64,000 nucleotides of DNA from Vibrio sp. MedPE-SWchi. GTDB taxonomy: Bacteria > Pseudomonadota > Gammaproteobacteria > Enterobacterales > Vibrionaceae. Position numbers and translations under genes: made by a program. Below the pieces are notes generated by a model. It ran no database searches and was not told the DNA's origin. It was given only the letters and a program-made list of their open reading frames with translations. Of the stretch, positions 19,407 through 27,896 are shown one piece after another. The DNA lies in the NCBI GenBank assembly GCA_001874155.1, contig MPDB01000002.1:225489-289488 (forward strand). Reading direction: 5' to 3'. The first letter of the stretch is position 1. The number at the start of each line of letters is the position of its first letter.

Positions 19407-19727
19407 TTACTTCTTAGCTTCCGCTTCTTTTTCTGCCTTGGCTTGTTCAGCCCTTTTGCGTCTTATTTCTTTGGGATCTGCCAACAATGGACGATAGATC
19501 TCAATGCGATCTTTATCATGAACCGTGGCATCAAGCTTAACGTTGCGGCTAAAAACACCGACCTTGTTCTTCTTTAAATCAATGTCAGGGTAAAGCTCAA
19601 GTACACCAGATTGAACAATGATCTCTTCAACACTCATAGACTTGTTCACTACTAACGTGAACACACGCTGCTCGTTAGGCAGTGCGTACACCACTTCAAC
19701 ATGGATCATTTCCGACTCAATACTCAT
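19407..19727 (-). CDS. rnfH: RnfH-family ubiquitin-like protein
   Basis: A 106-residue member of the UPF0125/RnfH family with a ubiquitin-like beta-grasp fold. Recognised by [14 protein letters not shown] near the start, [11 protein letters not shown], and [22 protein letters not shown] at the end of the fold, then a charged helical tail. Its function is uncertain, although it is always beside ratA. Overlaps the ratA stop by 11 nt. The pair resembles a toxin-antitoxin arrangement, but evidence for that in general is weak. Confidence 0.92.
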   Translation of the reverse strand: MSIESEMIHVEVVYALPNEQRVFTLVVNKSMSVEEIIVQSGVLELYPDIDLKKNKVGVFSRNVKLDATVHDKDRIEIYRPLLADPKEIRRKRAEQAKAEKEAEAKK

Positions 19728-20160
19728 AACAGCTGTACACCTGCTTTGCTCGCTTAGTAAAGGAGCTGACCATGTTGCTGGTTAACTCATTAAAGATCTT
19801 GCCAAACGCCAGCTCAACCATCTTATTCGAAAATTCAAACTCAAGCTTAAGCTCCACCTTACAGGCGCTTTCGTCTAGGGGGGTAAAATACCAGCCGCCA
19901 GTCAGTGAACTAAATGGGCCATCGACCAAGTTCATAATAATAGACTGACCATGATTCAATTGATTCGACGTCGTGAATGTTTTGCTTATTCCAGCCTTAG
20001 AAACATCAACCGATGCAACCATTGTGGTTTGCGTAGACTCTAAAACTTTAGAGCCAGAACAACCAGGAAGAAACTCTGGGTAGCTTGATACATCATTCAC
20101 TAATGCGTACATCTGTTCAGCACTAAACGAGACCAATGCAGAGCGACTCACTTGCTTCAT
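19717..20160 (-). CDS. ratA: START/polyketide-cyclase-like protein RatA
   Basis: A 147-residue helix-grip (START-like, COQ10-type) protein. It carries the family motifs [17 protein letters not shown] and FELDFEFSNKM-like WYF...LEFEFSNKM, and ends near FTKRAKQVY. Family members bind ubiquinone-like lipids; E. coli RatA was also reported to block 70S assembly. Which role holds here cannot be read. First gene of a two-gene unit with rnfH, divergent from smpB. Confidence 0.92.
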   Translation of the reverse strand: MKQVSRSALVSFSAEQMYALVNDVSSYPEFLPGCSGSKVLESTQTTMVASVDVSKAGISKTFTTSNQLNHGQSIIMNLVDGPFSSLTGGWYFTPLDESACKVELKLEFEFSNKMVELAFGKIFNELTSNMVSSFTKRAKQVYSCYEY

Positions 20161-20260
20161 GTTAACTCCGGTACTGCTTTACTTAATCATTCAATGCTGT
20201 AATTCTACGTTTATTCTCTCTTAGAGCAAATAAAGGATTTCCTAACCGAAATCCAAGCCG

Positions 20261-20266
20261 TATAAT
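20261..20266 (+). promoter_or_regulatory. Consensus -10 element just before smpB
   Basis: A perfect TATAAT lies 9 nt upstream of the smpB ATG. If used, transcription would begin within about three bases of the start codon, giving a leaderless mRNA. The -35 side (TTTCCT) is poor, so an upstream promoter may dominate. Confidence 0.45.
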
Positions 20267-20275
20267 GCAGGCACT

Positions 20276-20758
20276 ATGGCAAAGAAATCAAAGAATAAAG
20301 CGGGTAGCAATACCATCGCTCAAAACAAAAAAGCTCGCCACGAATATTTCATTGATGATGAAATTGAAGCTGGCTTGGAGCTACAAGGCTGGGAAGTAAA
20401 ATCTCTGCGTGAAGGCAAAACCAACATTGCAGAAAGCTACGTGTACATTCGTGACGGCGAAGCCTTTGTTAGTGGTATGACAATCACACCACTCACTCAA
20501 GCCTCGACACACGTTGTAGCTAACCCTACACGTATTCGTAAGTTACTACTCTCTCGTAAAGAACTCGATAACCTTATTGGTCGTATTAACCGTGAAGGTA
20601 TGACGCTTGTTGCAACTGCTCTCTATTGGTCTCGCTCTTGGGTGAAGCTAAAGATTGGTGTTGCCAAGGGTAAGAAACTGCACGACAAACGTACTGATAT
20701 GAAAGAAAAAGATTGGGCTCGCGATAAAGCACGAATTATGAAGAGTAATTTGCGTTAA
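20276..20758 (+). CDS. smpB: SsrA-binding protein SmpB
   Basis: Carries tmRNA into stalled ribosomes for trans-translation. The 160-residue protein has the OB-fold core with [10 protein letters not shown] near the start, the [13 protein letters not shown] segment and [22 protein letters not shown], then the basic tail ([11 protein letters not shown]...RIMK) that enters the mRNA channel. All appear intact, in contrast to the shortened ssrA gene that follows 66 bp downstream. Confidence 0.98.
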   Translation: MAKKSKNKAGSNTIAQNKKARHEYFIDDEIEAGLELQGWEVKSLREGKTNIAESYVYIRDGEAFVSGMTITPLTQASTHVVANPTRIRKLLLSRKELDNLIGRINREGMTLVATALYWSRSWVKLKIGVAKGKKLHDKRTDMKEKDWARDKARIMKSNLR

Positions 20759-20783
20759 TCTTGAGCACTTAAACGCAGAGCGC

Positions 20784-20811
20784 TAGACAGGCTAAGCTTT
20801 TCTGGTACTAT
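20784..20811 (+). promoter_or_regulatory. Candidate sigma-70 promoter of ssrA
   Basis: TAGACA (20784-20789; 5 of 6 to TTGACA), a 16-bp spacer, then TACTAT (20806-20811). This places transcription start a few bases before the mature tmRNA 5' end at 20825. It indicates that the altered tmRNA gene can still be transcribed. Confidence 0.65.
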
Positions 20812-20824
20812 GCGAAGAACACTT

Positions 20825-21138
20825 GGGGCTGATTTAGGATTCGACAGGAATTTTGAAGTCTGAGGTGCATGCCGTGGGGCGGTTGGCCACGTAAAAAGCC
20901 GCAAAAAAATAGTCGCCCCTAGCTTCCGCTTGTAAGACGGGGAATAACAGAAAGTCAAACCCAAACTAGCTAGATCGGATTCTCCCGCCTGAGAGATGAA
21001 GTTCGAAATATAATTCAGGATAGTCATTTACTAGCGTGTCGGTTCGCAGGTACTTGGTGAATTTAAAGATCGACTAAGCATGTAGTACCAATGATGAATG
21101 ATTTCTGGACGCGGGTTCAACTCCCGCCAGCTCCACCA
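20825..21138 (+). ncRNA. ssrA: Transfer-messenger RNA lacking the tag-coding segment
   Basis: Recognised from the 5' end GGGGCUGAUU, the T-arm GGACGCGGGUUCAACUCCCG and the 3' end CAGCUCCACCA, which form the tRNA-Ala-like domain, including the G3-U pair that AlaRS reads. Pseudoknot 1 (20869-20902) and the 3' pseudoknot region are present and vibrio-like. Length is 314 nt; usual vibrio and E. coli tmRNAs are about 363-366. After the conserved AAAAAAAUAGUC the expected resume codon GCA and the ANDENYALAA reading frame with its stop codons are absent; sequence jumps to CCCTAGCTTCCGCTTG, normally past the tag. From 20915 the frame reads A-P-S-F-R-L then TAA (20933-20935). The 5' strand of helix 5 is lost too. 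Either a real tag-less tmRNA or an assembly or clone error. Confidence 0.9.
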
Positions 21139-21148
21139 AACGTTTGGT

Positions 21149-21180
21149 AAGGGCCAACTCGCAAGAGTTGGCCCTTTTTA
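21149..21180 (+). terminator. Terminator of ssrA
   Basis: Twelve-bp perfect stem AAGGGCCAACTC / GAGTTGGCCCTT with GCAA loop and a U-run, 10 bp after the CCA end. Confidence 0.95.
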
Positions 21181-21474
21181 TTTGCTCATCCATTGAGAAA
21201 AGCATTCAGAAATCAGCATCGCTCTAATTGCTCTTTCATTCCTCTTAACGCTAACCCTGCATTACTACGCTGCAACAGCCCGACGACTAACTGATTAGAC
21301 AATTCATTCGCTGATTATCGGCACGAAACTACAAACCATCCATTTAGCACATGGGGAACCTAAAGCTAAGTGGCCCATTGCCAGAGAATCCTTAACCATA
21401 GAAAGGAAACATCATTACGGTATTTAAAACAGTATATTAGGTTAAGGTTACTTTGTAGTTAGTAGGTAAATATT

Positions 21475-21495
21475 CGGTTTGGGTTACTATGATCC
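21475..21495. repeat. Direct repeat copy 1, left of the HflX-like gene
   Basis: The 21 bp starting CGGTTTGGGTTACTATG and ending ATCC recurs at 23290-23310 with one mismatch in the same orientation. The two copies bracket the HflX-like gene, 1.8 kb apart. Confidence 0.7.
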
Positions 21496-21535
21496 AATCC
21501 CTTTGGGTACTAAAATTCTAGGACGCTTTAAAACG

Positions 21536-21564
21536 AAAAAGCCTCAACAATTGTTGAAGCTTTT
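21536..21564 (-). terminator. Terminator of the HflX-like gene
   Basis: A palindromic stem centred on CAACAATTGTTG, flanked by GC/GGC pairs, with a U-run on the minus strand. It lies 78 bp after the stop. Confidence 0.75.
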
Positions 21565-21641
21565 CATCAAGTAAACACGAAATAAAGAGAGACAGGCGCA
21601 AAGAATGAGTCTAGATAGATCTCTTATTTATGCGCTTGTAT

Positions 21642-22985
21642 TTATGTGTTCTTCATTCTCTTTTTTAATCTGGCTAAATCAATTGCGCTTGAACGTACCG
21701 AAAGCTTGATATGGTCATATTCATACTCTTCTTTGGTGACGCTCATACTTGAACGAATTTCACCAATAATGCCATTCGCGGTGTAAGGCACAATAATCTC
21801 ATCTTCAACCATTCCGTTCTCCGCGACATTGACGATGTACTCATGCAGCTTAGTGATATCCAGTGGGTTGCGAGTGGAGGTCATCATCGCATCAGGAAAC
21901 TCTTCCATCAGCGCTTGCTTCTGTTCCGCACTCAATCGATCGGATTTGTTCAGCACCAACAGTTTTTCAATACCATCAACACCCACTTCCGCTAACACGT
22001 CGTGAACAACATCAAGTTGAGCACGGAATGTGGCGTCTGACGCATCAACCACATAAAGCAGCAACGAAGCATCATGAGCTTCCGCTAAAGTAGAGTGGAA
22101 TGAAGCCACTAAGTCATGAGGCAATTTTTTGATAAAGCCTACGGTATCGGAAACTAAAATACGAGGTTGTGTCTCAGGGTATAGAGCGCGTACCGTGGTA
22201 TCCAAAGTCGCGAAGAGTTTATCTTCCGATAATACGTCACTGCCTGTCATTGCGCGCATCATTGACGATTTACCCGCATTGGTATAACCGACTAAAGCAA
22301 CACTAAACAGCTCAGCACGTTGTTTGCGACGACCTTTAAGCTCTGCTTGTACGCTAACCAGCTCACGTCTTAAATCGGCTATTTGATCGCGGACTTTACG
22401 GCGATCCAGCTCAAAGTTTGTTTCGCCAGAGCCCGCACCCATTTGGCGCTCATTATCACCACGCATTGATTCTCTTAGTCGCGGCACCATATAATTAAGG
22501 CGAGCAATTTCCACTTGTAGGCGAGCGGTTCGAGTACGAGCGTGTCGGCTAAAGATTTCAATGATGATACCCGTACGATCATACACTTCTACGCCAAGTT
22601 GATTTTCAACATTGCGCATTTGTGATGCGGTTAAATCACAATCAAACACCACCACATCTGCGCATGAAAGCGGTAGGTTCTCAGACGGAAGATCGTCAAA
22701 GTCGGTCTCATCAAAAAGCTCTTCGAACTCATCGTCTTCCTCTTCAATCGACCCTTTATTACCGGTGAGGTGAGCAATTTCAGCGAGCTTTCCGAGCCCT
22801 AACACGTTCAGCCCTTGCGTTGAGTTTTGCTTTTGTGACTGAGTACCAACCACTTTAAACCCTAAGGTCGTCACTAGGCGCGCAAGCTCTGCAAGTGACT
22901 CTGTTGCCTCATCCCCTTTAAATTTGGGCGTACAAATAGAGATAAGTAATGCGTTATTCAGTGTCGGTTTAGCGGTTAGTTTCAT
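21642..22985 (-). CDS. HflX-like ribosome-associated GTPase
   Basis: A 447-residue Obg/HflX-superfamily GTPase. After the N-terminal HflX domain come G1 GYTNAGKSS, a switch region FATLDTT, G3 DTVGF and G4 NKSD. The conserved linker RHARTRTARLQVEIARL is present, and the Gly loop before the G domain reads GAGSGETNFELDRR instead of the usual GPGETQLETDRR. A run of Glu/Asp (about 101-120) is inserted in the N-terminal domain. The canonical vibrio hflX sits beside hfq, so this is probably a divergent paralogue. HflX proteins split stalled or heat-stressed ribosomes. Bracketed by a short direct repeat. Confidence 0.85.
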   Translation of the reverse strand: MKLTAKPTLNNALLISICTPKFKGDEATESLAELARLVTTLGFKVVGTQSQKQNSTQGLNVLGLGKLAEIAHLTGNKGSIEEEDDEFEELFDETDFDDLPSENLPLSCADVVVFDCDLTASQMRNVENQLGVEVYDRTGIIIEIFSRHARTRTARLQVEIARLNYMVPRLRESMRGDNERQMGAGSGETNFELDRRKVRDQIADLRRELVSVQAELKGRRKQRAELFSVALVGYTNAGKSSMMRAMTGSDVLSEDKLFATLDTTVRALYPETQPRILVSDTVGFIKKLPHDLVASFHSTLAEAHDASLLLYVVDASDATFRAQLDVVHDVLAEVGVDGIEKLLVLNKSDRLSAEQKQALMEEFPDAMMTSTRNPLDITKLHEYIVNVAENGMVEDEIIVPYTANGIIGEIRSSMSVTKEEYEYDHIKLSVRSSAIDLARLKKRMKNT

Positions 22986-23435
22986 AATTTTGATGATAGA
23001 GCACCGAAGTGCAGACCTAGTTTAGAGTCCAGAGTGGCCTGATCCTACGCTGTTCTTGGTGAGCTTTATAGAGTAATAGAATAGTAATTGCAGATAATAT
23101 TTTAGTTGTCTATAAATCAGACACTTATAAACACGCGCTCAAAGGCACTCTGGTTTCATTTGGTACATAGATAACCAAAAGCTTACGGCCGATTTTTAAT
23201 CACACCATTACCAGAAAACAAATAGCGCATAAATTGAATGTAAACAATTAGTTACCACTAACCACCTATTGTGAAAATTGAGTAAGAATCGGTTTGGGTT
23301 ACCATGATCCCTCCCGTTCTTAATCGATTTATATACACCTAACTCGGAGTCGATCAAACCTTGAAATGGATAACCTTGAGTCACTGACAGCAACTCGATA
23401 CAATCCGTAAATCAATCACTCTTATCTAACTCCCT
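22986..23435. other. Intergenic region upstream of the HflX-like gene
   Basis: 450 bp of AT-rich sequence with copy 2 of the 21-bp repeat (23290-23310). No gene recognised. Confidence 0.55.
23290..23310. repeat. Direct repeat copy 2, right of the HflX-like gene
   Basis: Starts CGGTTTGGGTTACCATG and ends ATCC; 20 of 21 positions match copy 1 at 21475-21495. Confidence 0.7.
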
Positions 23436-23972
23436 ATGGCCTCCCCTTCTCTCTATTCTGCTTCTCTATATGACTTTTCTCGCACTCATTGCGACACCAT
23501 AACTTCAATTTCTCAGGAAGGGCATTTACACCATTGGGCAGATAAAGTTCAGCTCATTCAAGTTCAGTTAAAAGAACTTCTCCACCTTGCAGGGCATATT
23601 TTATTCGAATATCCCGTCCCCAATAACGAATCCAAAGCCGATGTGATCATTTTTTATCGCGGTCTAATTTTTGTCGTTGTATTTAACGTTGGAGAAAATG
23701 AATACAAGGAAGAGGATATCGCACTAGCGCATGCGTTGGCTCAAGGTTTGAAAGCGCATCATGCAGCTAGTCTTGATAAATATATTGTCCCAATCGTGAT
23801 TTCAACATGTGCAATTCCACAGGGCTCTGATATCCACATCAGCCCAGAAGGTGTCTTTAATACCATGCTTGATAATGGCGATAATCTTGCAGCACTGCTT
23901 GAGCACTTTTCCAACCAGTTCAAAGCTGATGAGATCGATGCTAACGCCTGGGAGTATTGCAACAGCAAGTAG
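23436..23972 (+). CDS. Probable remnant of an N-terminal nuclease-like domain (hypothetical)
   Basis: A 178-residue ORF beginning MASPSLYSASLYDF. The middle (ESKADVIIFYRGLIFVVVFNVGENEY) resembles the N-terminal PD-(D/E)XK-like region of large DUF2075-type helicase/ATPases, where the strand usually reads like IEFKVGE. Here the Glu and Lys are replaced by Val and Asn, so catalysis is unlikely. The ATPase part expected downstream is missing. I read this as a truncated, decayed gene, or a small stand-alone derivative. The comparison is from memory of the family pattern and needs a profile search. No clear ribosome site. Confidence 0.5.
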   Translation: MASPSLYSASLYDFSRTHCDTITSISQEGHLHHWADKVQLIQVQLKELLHLAGHILFEYPVPNNESKADVIIFYRGLIFVVVFNVGENEYKEEDIALAHALAQGLKAHHAASLDKYIVPIVISTCAIPQGSDIHISPEGVFNTMLDNGDNLAALLEHFSNQFKADEIDANAWEYCNSK

Positions 23973-24080
23973 CGAAAGTCCAAATAAAGAGTGTCAGGAA
24001 GTCGTTGGTTGGGAATAGTTGGCGGGAAGTGTAAGGGAAAGCCAGAGTTCATCTCTCTGGCTTCATTTTAAATGGATAGT

Positions 24081-25349
24081 TTATGCGTCCAGAGCCTGCT
24101 CTAGATCCGCAAGAATATCGTCAATATGTTCAATACCGACAGACAGACGGATCATTTCAGGGAAAACACCCGCTCTCTTTTGTTCGTTCTCATCCATCTG
24201 GCGATGCGTTGTAGAGGCAGGGTGACAAGCCAACGATTTAGCATCCCCAATATTCACCAAGCGTTTGAACACTTCTAACGCATCATAAAAACGCACGCCC
24301 GCGTCATACCCATCTTTCAGCCCAAATGAGAGAATAGCCGATGGTTTGCCCTTCATGTACTTCTCAGCCAAAGGAAAATACTCTGACGTTGGCAAACCAG
24401 CGTAACTTACCCAGCTCACTTTCTCATGCTGGCTAAGGTAGTCAGCAACCTTACGTGCATTTTCTGTATGACGCTCCATTCGTAATGACAGCGTCTCTAA
24501 ACCTTGCATCAGCATAAACGCATTCATTGGTGACAATGCAGCACCAGTATTGCGCAATGGAACCGTACGTGCTCGGCCAATAAACGCGGCTTCTCCAAAT
24601 GCTTCGGTATACACCACTCCATGGTAAGAAGGCTCTGGTTGATTAAAAACAGGAAAACGATCTTTATGTTCAGCCCAAGGGAATTTTCCAGAATCGACAA
24701 TCACCCCACCCAGTGTTGTTCCGTGCCCACCAACGTATTTGGTTAATGAATGCACCACAATGTCAGCGCCAAATTCAATCGGCTTACAAAGAACGGGCGT
24801 TGCCACCGTATTATCAACAACCACAGGTACTCCCTGCGCATGAGCAAGCTCTGCAATACGTTCTAGGTCAACGATATTCCCCGCAGGGTTACCAATACTC
24901 TCGCAATAAACAGCCTTGGTATTCTCGTCAATCAATTCAGCAAGGCTTTCTGGTTTATCGTCTTTCGCAAATCGAACCTCGATGCCCTGCTTAGGAAGCA
25001 TGTGAGCAAACAGAGTATAAGTACCACCATATAGCTGAGGCGCTGATACAATGTTATCGCCCGCTTCTGCCAAGGTTTGAATAGCATAGGTAATCGCCGC
25101 GCTGCCTGCACTAACAACCAAACCTGCGATCCCACCTTCCAAAGCGGCCATTCTCTTTTCAAGCACGTCATTCGTTGGGTTCATGATTCGCGTATAGATA
25201 TTTCCAGGGACGGCTAGATTGAATAGGTCAGCACCGTGCTGAGCATCGTCGAATTCATACGCGACGGTTTGATAGATTGGAGTGGCAACAGATTTTGTTG
25301 TTGGATCAGTGTCGTATCCAAAATGAATCGAGAGCGTTTCGTCTTTCAT
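24081..25349 (-). CDS. metY: O-acetylhomoserine sulfhydrylase / aminocarboxypropyltransferase
   Basis: PLP-dependent Cys/Met-metabolism enzyme that makes homocysteine (or methionine) from O-acetyl- or O-succinylhomoserine and sulfide or methanethiol. The 422-residue protein has the PLP-Lys motif [11 protein letters not shown], the YTRIMNPT substrate loop, and the [11 protein letters not shown] segment. The length and long internal loop favour MetY over cystathionine gamma-synthase. ATG at 25349 has AAGGAC 8 nt upstream; a TTG 12 codons earlier is unlikely. A MetJ-like box lies 50 bp upstream, consistent with methionine repression. Confidence 0.9.
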   Translation of the reverse strand: MKDETLSIHFGYDTDPTTKSVATPIYQTVAYEFDDAQHGADLFNLAVPGNIYTRIMNPTNDVLEKRMAALEGGIAGLVVSAGSAAITYAIQTLAEAGDNIVSAPQLYGGTYTLFAHMLPKQGIEVRFAKDDKPESLAELIDENTKAVYCESIGNPAGNIVDLERIAELAHAQGVPVVVDNTVATPVLCKPIEFGADIVVHSLTKYVGGHGTTLGGVIVDSGKFPWAEHKDRFPVFNQPEPSYHGVVYTEAFGEAAFIGRARTVPLRNTGAALSPMNAFMLMQGLETLSLRMERHTENARKVADYLSQHEKVSWVSYAGLPTSEYFPLAEKYMKGKPSAILSFGLKDGYDAGVRFYDALEVFKRLVNIGDAKSLACHPASTTHRQMDENEQKRAGVFPEMIRLSVGIEHIDDILADLEQALDA

Positions 25350-25398
25350 TGGTTCGTCCTTGATGGTTGTTGTTTTTTTATTCAAACCATCATGACAT

Positions 25399-25414
25399 AG
25401 ACCTCAAGACGTGA
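25399..25414. promoter_or_regulatory. Candidate MetJ box upstream of metY
   Basis: Two adjacent 8-mers, AGACCTCA and AGACGTGA, match the MetJ unit AGACGTCT at 5 and 6 of 8 positions. MetJ binds tandem imperfect 8-mers, and the target would be a methionine gene, so the call is plausible but not certain. Confidence 0.5.
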
Positions 25415-25465
25415 GGAAGATAACCTCTTCACAGATTAAGAATTTAAAACAGCCGATTTCGTCCA

Positions 25466-25494
25466 ATAAAAAAGACTGGTCGTAAACCAGCCTT
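25466..25494 (-). terminator. Terminator of the OlsF-like gene and its cluster
   Basis: Stem CTGGT / ACCAG extended by wobble and A-U pairs, followed on the minus strand by a long U-run. It closes the six-gene cluster before metY. Confidence 0.85.
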
Positions 25495-25516
25495 TCGATT
25501 TCTACCCAAACAAGGT

Positions 25517-27292
25517 TTAGTGTTCTTTAGTACACACTCGGTTGAGGTACTCTTCCGCTTGCGGGTTACCCATATATTTGCCCAATGTTTTGACTGGGAC
25601 AGCTCTCATGTCGACCACAATAAGGCCATCAAGTGCATCTTGGAACGCTGGGTCTACGTTGAAACAAACCAATTTACCATTCATACCGAGGTATTGCCTC
25701 AGCAGGACAGGCAGTCCCTTCCCTTTTTCCATGCGAGCTAAAACTTTAGAAAGTAAAGGCACACTCGCCAGTGACGAAAGAAGGTTTGCCTGCCAAAACA
25801 CGTTTCCGCTGCTACGTAACGGTGTCGTCGCTTTGACGAGCGTTGCTTTCTCTTGATCGTAATGATGAATGGATAATGTGGCCGCCATCAGTTGTCTCGC
25901 AACATGACTGTAGTCATTACTGATACTGACAGGGCCAAACAGATGGGTATAACGTGGGTTTCGGTACACAAAAGTCGCAATACCTTTCCACAGAAGTAAC
26001 AGAGAATTTAGGTTACGTTGGTATTTTTTCGCCACCACTGATCGACCCATCTCAATACTGTTATCAAGTGAATCAATAAAGTCTTCATCGTAATGGAACA
26101 AGCTTCTTGAGTAGAGGCTTTGCAGGCCATGTTGTTCAACTAACTCGTCCACCAACCCCATTCGGTATGAACCAACAATCTCACGCTTCTCGTGTTGCCA
26201 AACAAACAGCTGGTAATAATGCAGATCAAACTCATCAACGTCACAAGCAAGGCCACTGCCTTCCCCAACCTGTCGAAAGCTCTCTTCACGAATTCGACCT
26301 ATCTCTTGCATTACGCTTGGAAGCATCTGAGTCGGCGCAACATAGACGCTGAAATCACCCTGCTCCAAAAGCAAGGTGGACTCTGGTAGCCCCGCAATTT
26401 CTTCGGCTAAGATTTCCGGTGGTATGGCTGTAATAATAGGGGTTTCAAACAGGGAGGGATCATCATGATCCAAAAGCTTATCTTGGTCTATAGGCGCCTG
26501 TGGACTCATTAAGTAAGTATTGAGTCTCAGGTAGTTGACGATGTCTTTATCTTGCGTAAACCCCTTTAGCTCGGAGTACGGCATGGCACTGCCAATAGAG
26601 ATCGCTATGCTGGTAGCCTCTTTATTGAGTAACTCTCTTCCAAGCAAGGCGGTACGCAGTAAGGGGTGTATCCTACCAGCTTGATAAAACAATGGGCTAT
26701 TTTGGCCATTGATAAAAATGGGAACGGTCACGGCCTGACTGCGCTTTATAAACTTGGCGACCGACTGGCTCCATTCAATATCAGAGAGGGTATTCGACCC
26801 TTTTTGATACGTTGAAACCTCACCGGCCGGAAAGACAACAAGTAAGCCACCATCGGCTAAGTGTCGATGCGCTTCCCGAACAGCATTCGCATTCGTTCGT
26901 CTTGAGTCTTTGCCATTAAAGACATCAATACCGATAAATAACTCATCAATTTCAGGTAATCGCTTCAGCATTTGGTTGGCTAGCACTTTAACGTCTTGGC
27001 GAACATTGCCCACCAAATCGGCTAAAATCACGCCTTCAATCGCGCCTAAAGGATGATTCGCAACGATTACTGTCGCACCGGATTCTGGGATTTGAGCAAT
27101 GTCACCATGCTCAACGTTATAACCCACATTCAATGCAGACAAAGTGTAATTCATGAACTCAAAACTTGAGTTTGTAGACGGCCTTTTTTGATACAGAAAA
27201 TCTAGCTTAGATAACCCTGTAGCCCACTCAACAACCGACTCCCCCAAACCAAAGGGGGTATTTCGAGGTAAACGAAAAGGACTGTCTAACAT
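25517..27292 (-). CDS. olsF: Bifunctional acyltransferase, OlsF-like (ornithine-lipid type)
   Basis: A 591-residue two-domain protein. The N-terminal half (about 50-260) is a PlsC-type O-acyltransferase with NHPLGAIEG (about 79-87) and the downstream VFPAGEVST. The C-terminal half (about 290-580) is a GNAT-type N-acyltransferase with SLENSIEMGRS-like DSLDNSIEMGRSVV and the LFGPVSIS segment. This is the layout of OlsF, which makes ornithine lipids by N- then O-acylation, known in Serratia and Vibrio under phosphate limitation. Paralogues may use other amino acids. Last gene of the DedA-to-OlsF cluster. Confidence 0.8.
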   Translation of the reverse strand: MLDSPFRLPRNTPFGLGESVVEWATGLSKLDFLYQKRPSTNSSFEFMNYTLSALNVGYNVEHGDIAQIPESGATVIVANHPLGAIEGVILADLVGNVRQDVKVLANQMLKRLPEIDELFIGIDVFNGKDSRRTNANAVREAHRHLADGGLLVVFPAGEVSTYQKGSNTLSDIEWSQSVAKFIKRSQAVTVPIFINGQNSPLFYQAGRIHPLLRTALLGRELLNKEATSIAISIGSAMPYSELKGFTQDKDIVNYLRLNTYLMSPQAPIDQDKLLDHDDPSLFETPIITAIPPEILAEEIAGLPESTLLLEQGDFSVYVAPTQMLPSVMQEIGRIREESFRQVGEGSGLACDVDEFDLHYYQLFVWQHEKREIVGSYRMGLVDELVEQHGLQSLYSRSLFHYDEDFIDSLDNSIEMGRSVVAKKYQRNLNSLLLLWKGIATFVYRNPRYTHLFGPVSISNDYSHVARQLMAATLSIHHYDQEKATLVKATTPLRSSGNVFWQANLLSSLASVPLLSKVLARMEKGKGLPVLLRQYLGMNGKLVCFNVDPAFQDALDGLIVVDMRAVPVKTLGKYMGNPQAEEYLNRVCTKEH

Positions 27293-27351
27293 AATGAATC
27301 ACCTTATCTTTCAATGCGTAGCTTTCGTTCATGAGCGTTAATTCATGAACG

Positions 27352-27870
27352 CTAATTAATGAGCGCTGGCCAATTTTTGTCGGCTTGAACAATATGATTC
27401 GCTTGATCGGCTTCCCACTGAGTCTTGATGTCATCGTTGTAATTCAGATACAACTTGCCATCAACAAGCGACCACTCCTCAGGATCCCCTGGCGCAAAAT
27501 CGTTTTTAGCCGATACTGCCCAAGCGCAATAGCCGCCATATTGAGGCGCATATTTTTCTGGGTTCGCTATAAAGGCCTGTCGGTTTTCATTCGATGAAAA
27601 ATACCAATCCGCGCCTTTGTACTTTGTTTTGTAATCAGAGCTGCCTTTTACGGGTTTGTTTTCAGTAAAATAGGCCACAGTGTCATAGCCATCGAGCGCT
27701 TTGCTGCTAAATATGCCGGTATAAATTTCATCATCCGCAACACTCAATGTACTGAGTAACAGCAGAAAGCTGCCTACCATGATCTTAATGAATGACGATA
27801 TCGACACTCTCTGAACACTTTGATTCTGAACACTCTGATTTCGTGTGGTTTTCAATAATGATGTATTCAC
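27352..27870 (-). CDS. Secreted YHS-domain protein
   Basis: A 172-residue protein with an N-terminal hydrophobic segment (IMVGSFLLLLSTLSVADD; signal peptide or anchor). It is followed by a YHS domain: ALDGYDTVAYF, WYFSSNENRQAFIANPEKYAP, and QYGGYCAWAVS with its conserved Cys. YHS domains are associated with metal binding and occur in copper and heme-related proteins, but this periplasmic form has no settled function. It is 60 bp before the OlsF-like gene and 27 bp after the NRDE gene. Confidence 0.85.
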   Translation of the reverse strand: MNTSLLKTTRNQSVQNQSVQRVSISSFIKIMVGSFLLLLSTLSVADDEIYTGIFSSKALDGYDTVAYFTENKPVKGSSDYKTKYKGADWYFSSNENRQAFIANPEKYAPQYGGYCAWAVSAKNDFAPGDPEEWSLVDGKLYLNYNDDIKTQWEADQANHIVQADKNWPALIN

Positions 27871-27896
27871 TCTAGTTATCCTCTATTGCAAGCCTG

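Larger units (their letters stand above)
21139..21641. other. Intergenic region after ssrA
   Basis: About 500 bp. It holds the ssrA terminator, copy 1 of a 21-bp direct repeat (21475-21495) and the terminator of the HflX-like gene. I found no integrase, attachment-site duplication of the ssrA 3' end, or convincing ORF, although this is a common island site in vibrios. Confidence 0.6.

Noticed and set aside
19407..20160. ratA-rnfH as a toxin-antitoxin pair
   Set aside because: The arrangement is conserved housekeeping context, and RatA-like proteins are more often ubiquinone-binding; the sequence gives no support for toxicity.
21139..21641. Genomic island integrated at the 3' end of ssrA
   Set aside because: No integrase, no duplicate of the ssrA 3' end and no phage-type genes were found; only short-repeat and remnant signals remain.
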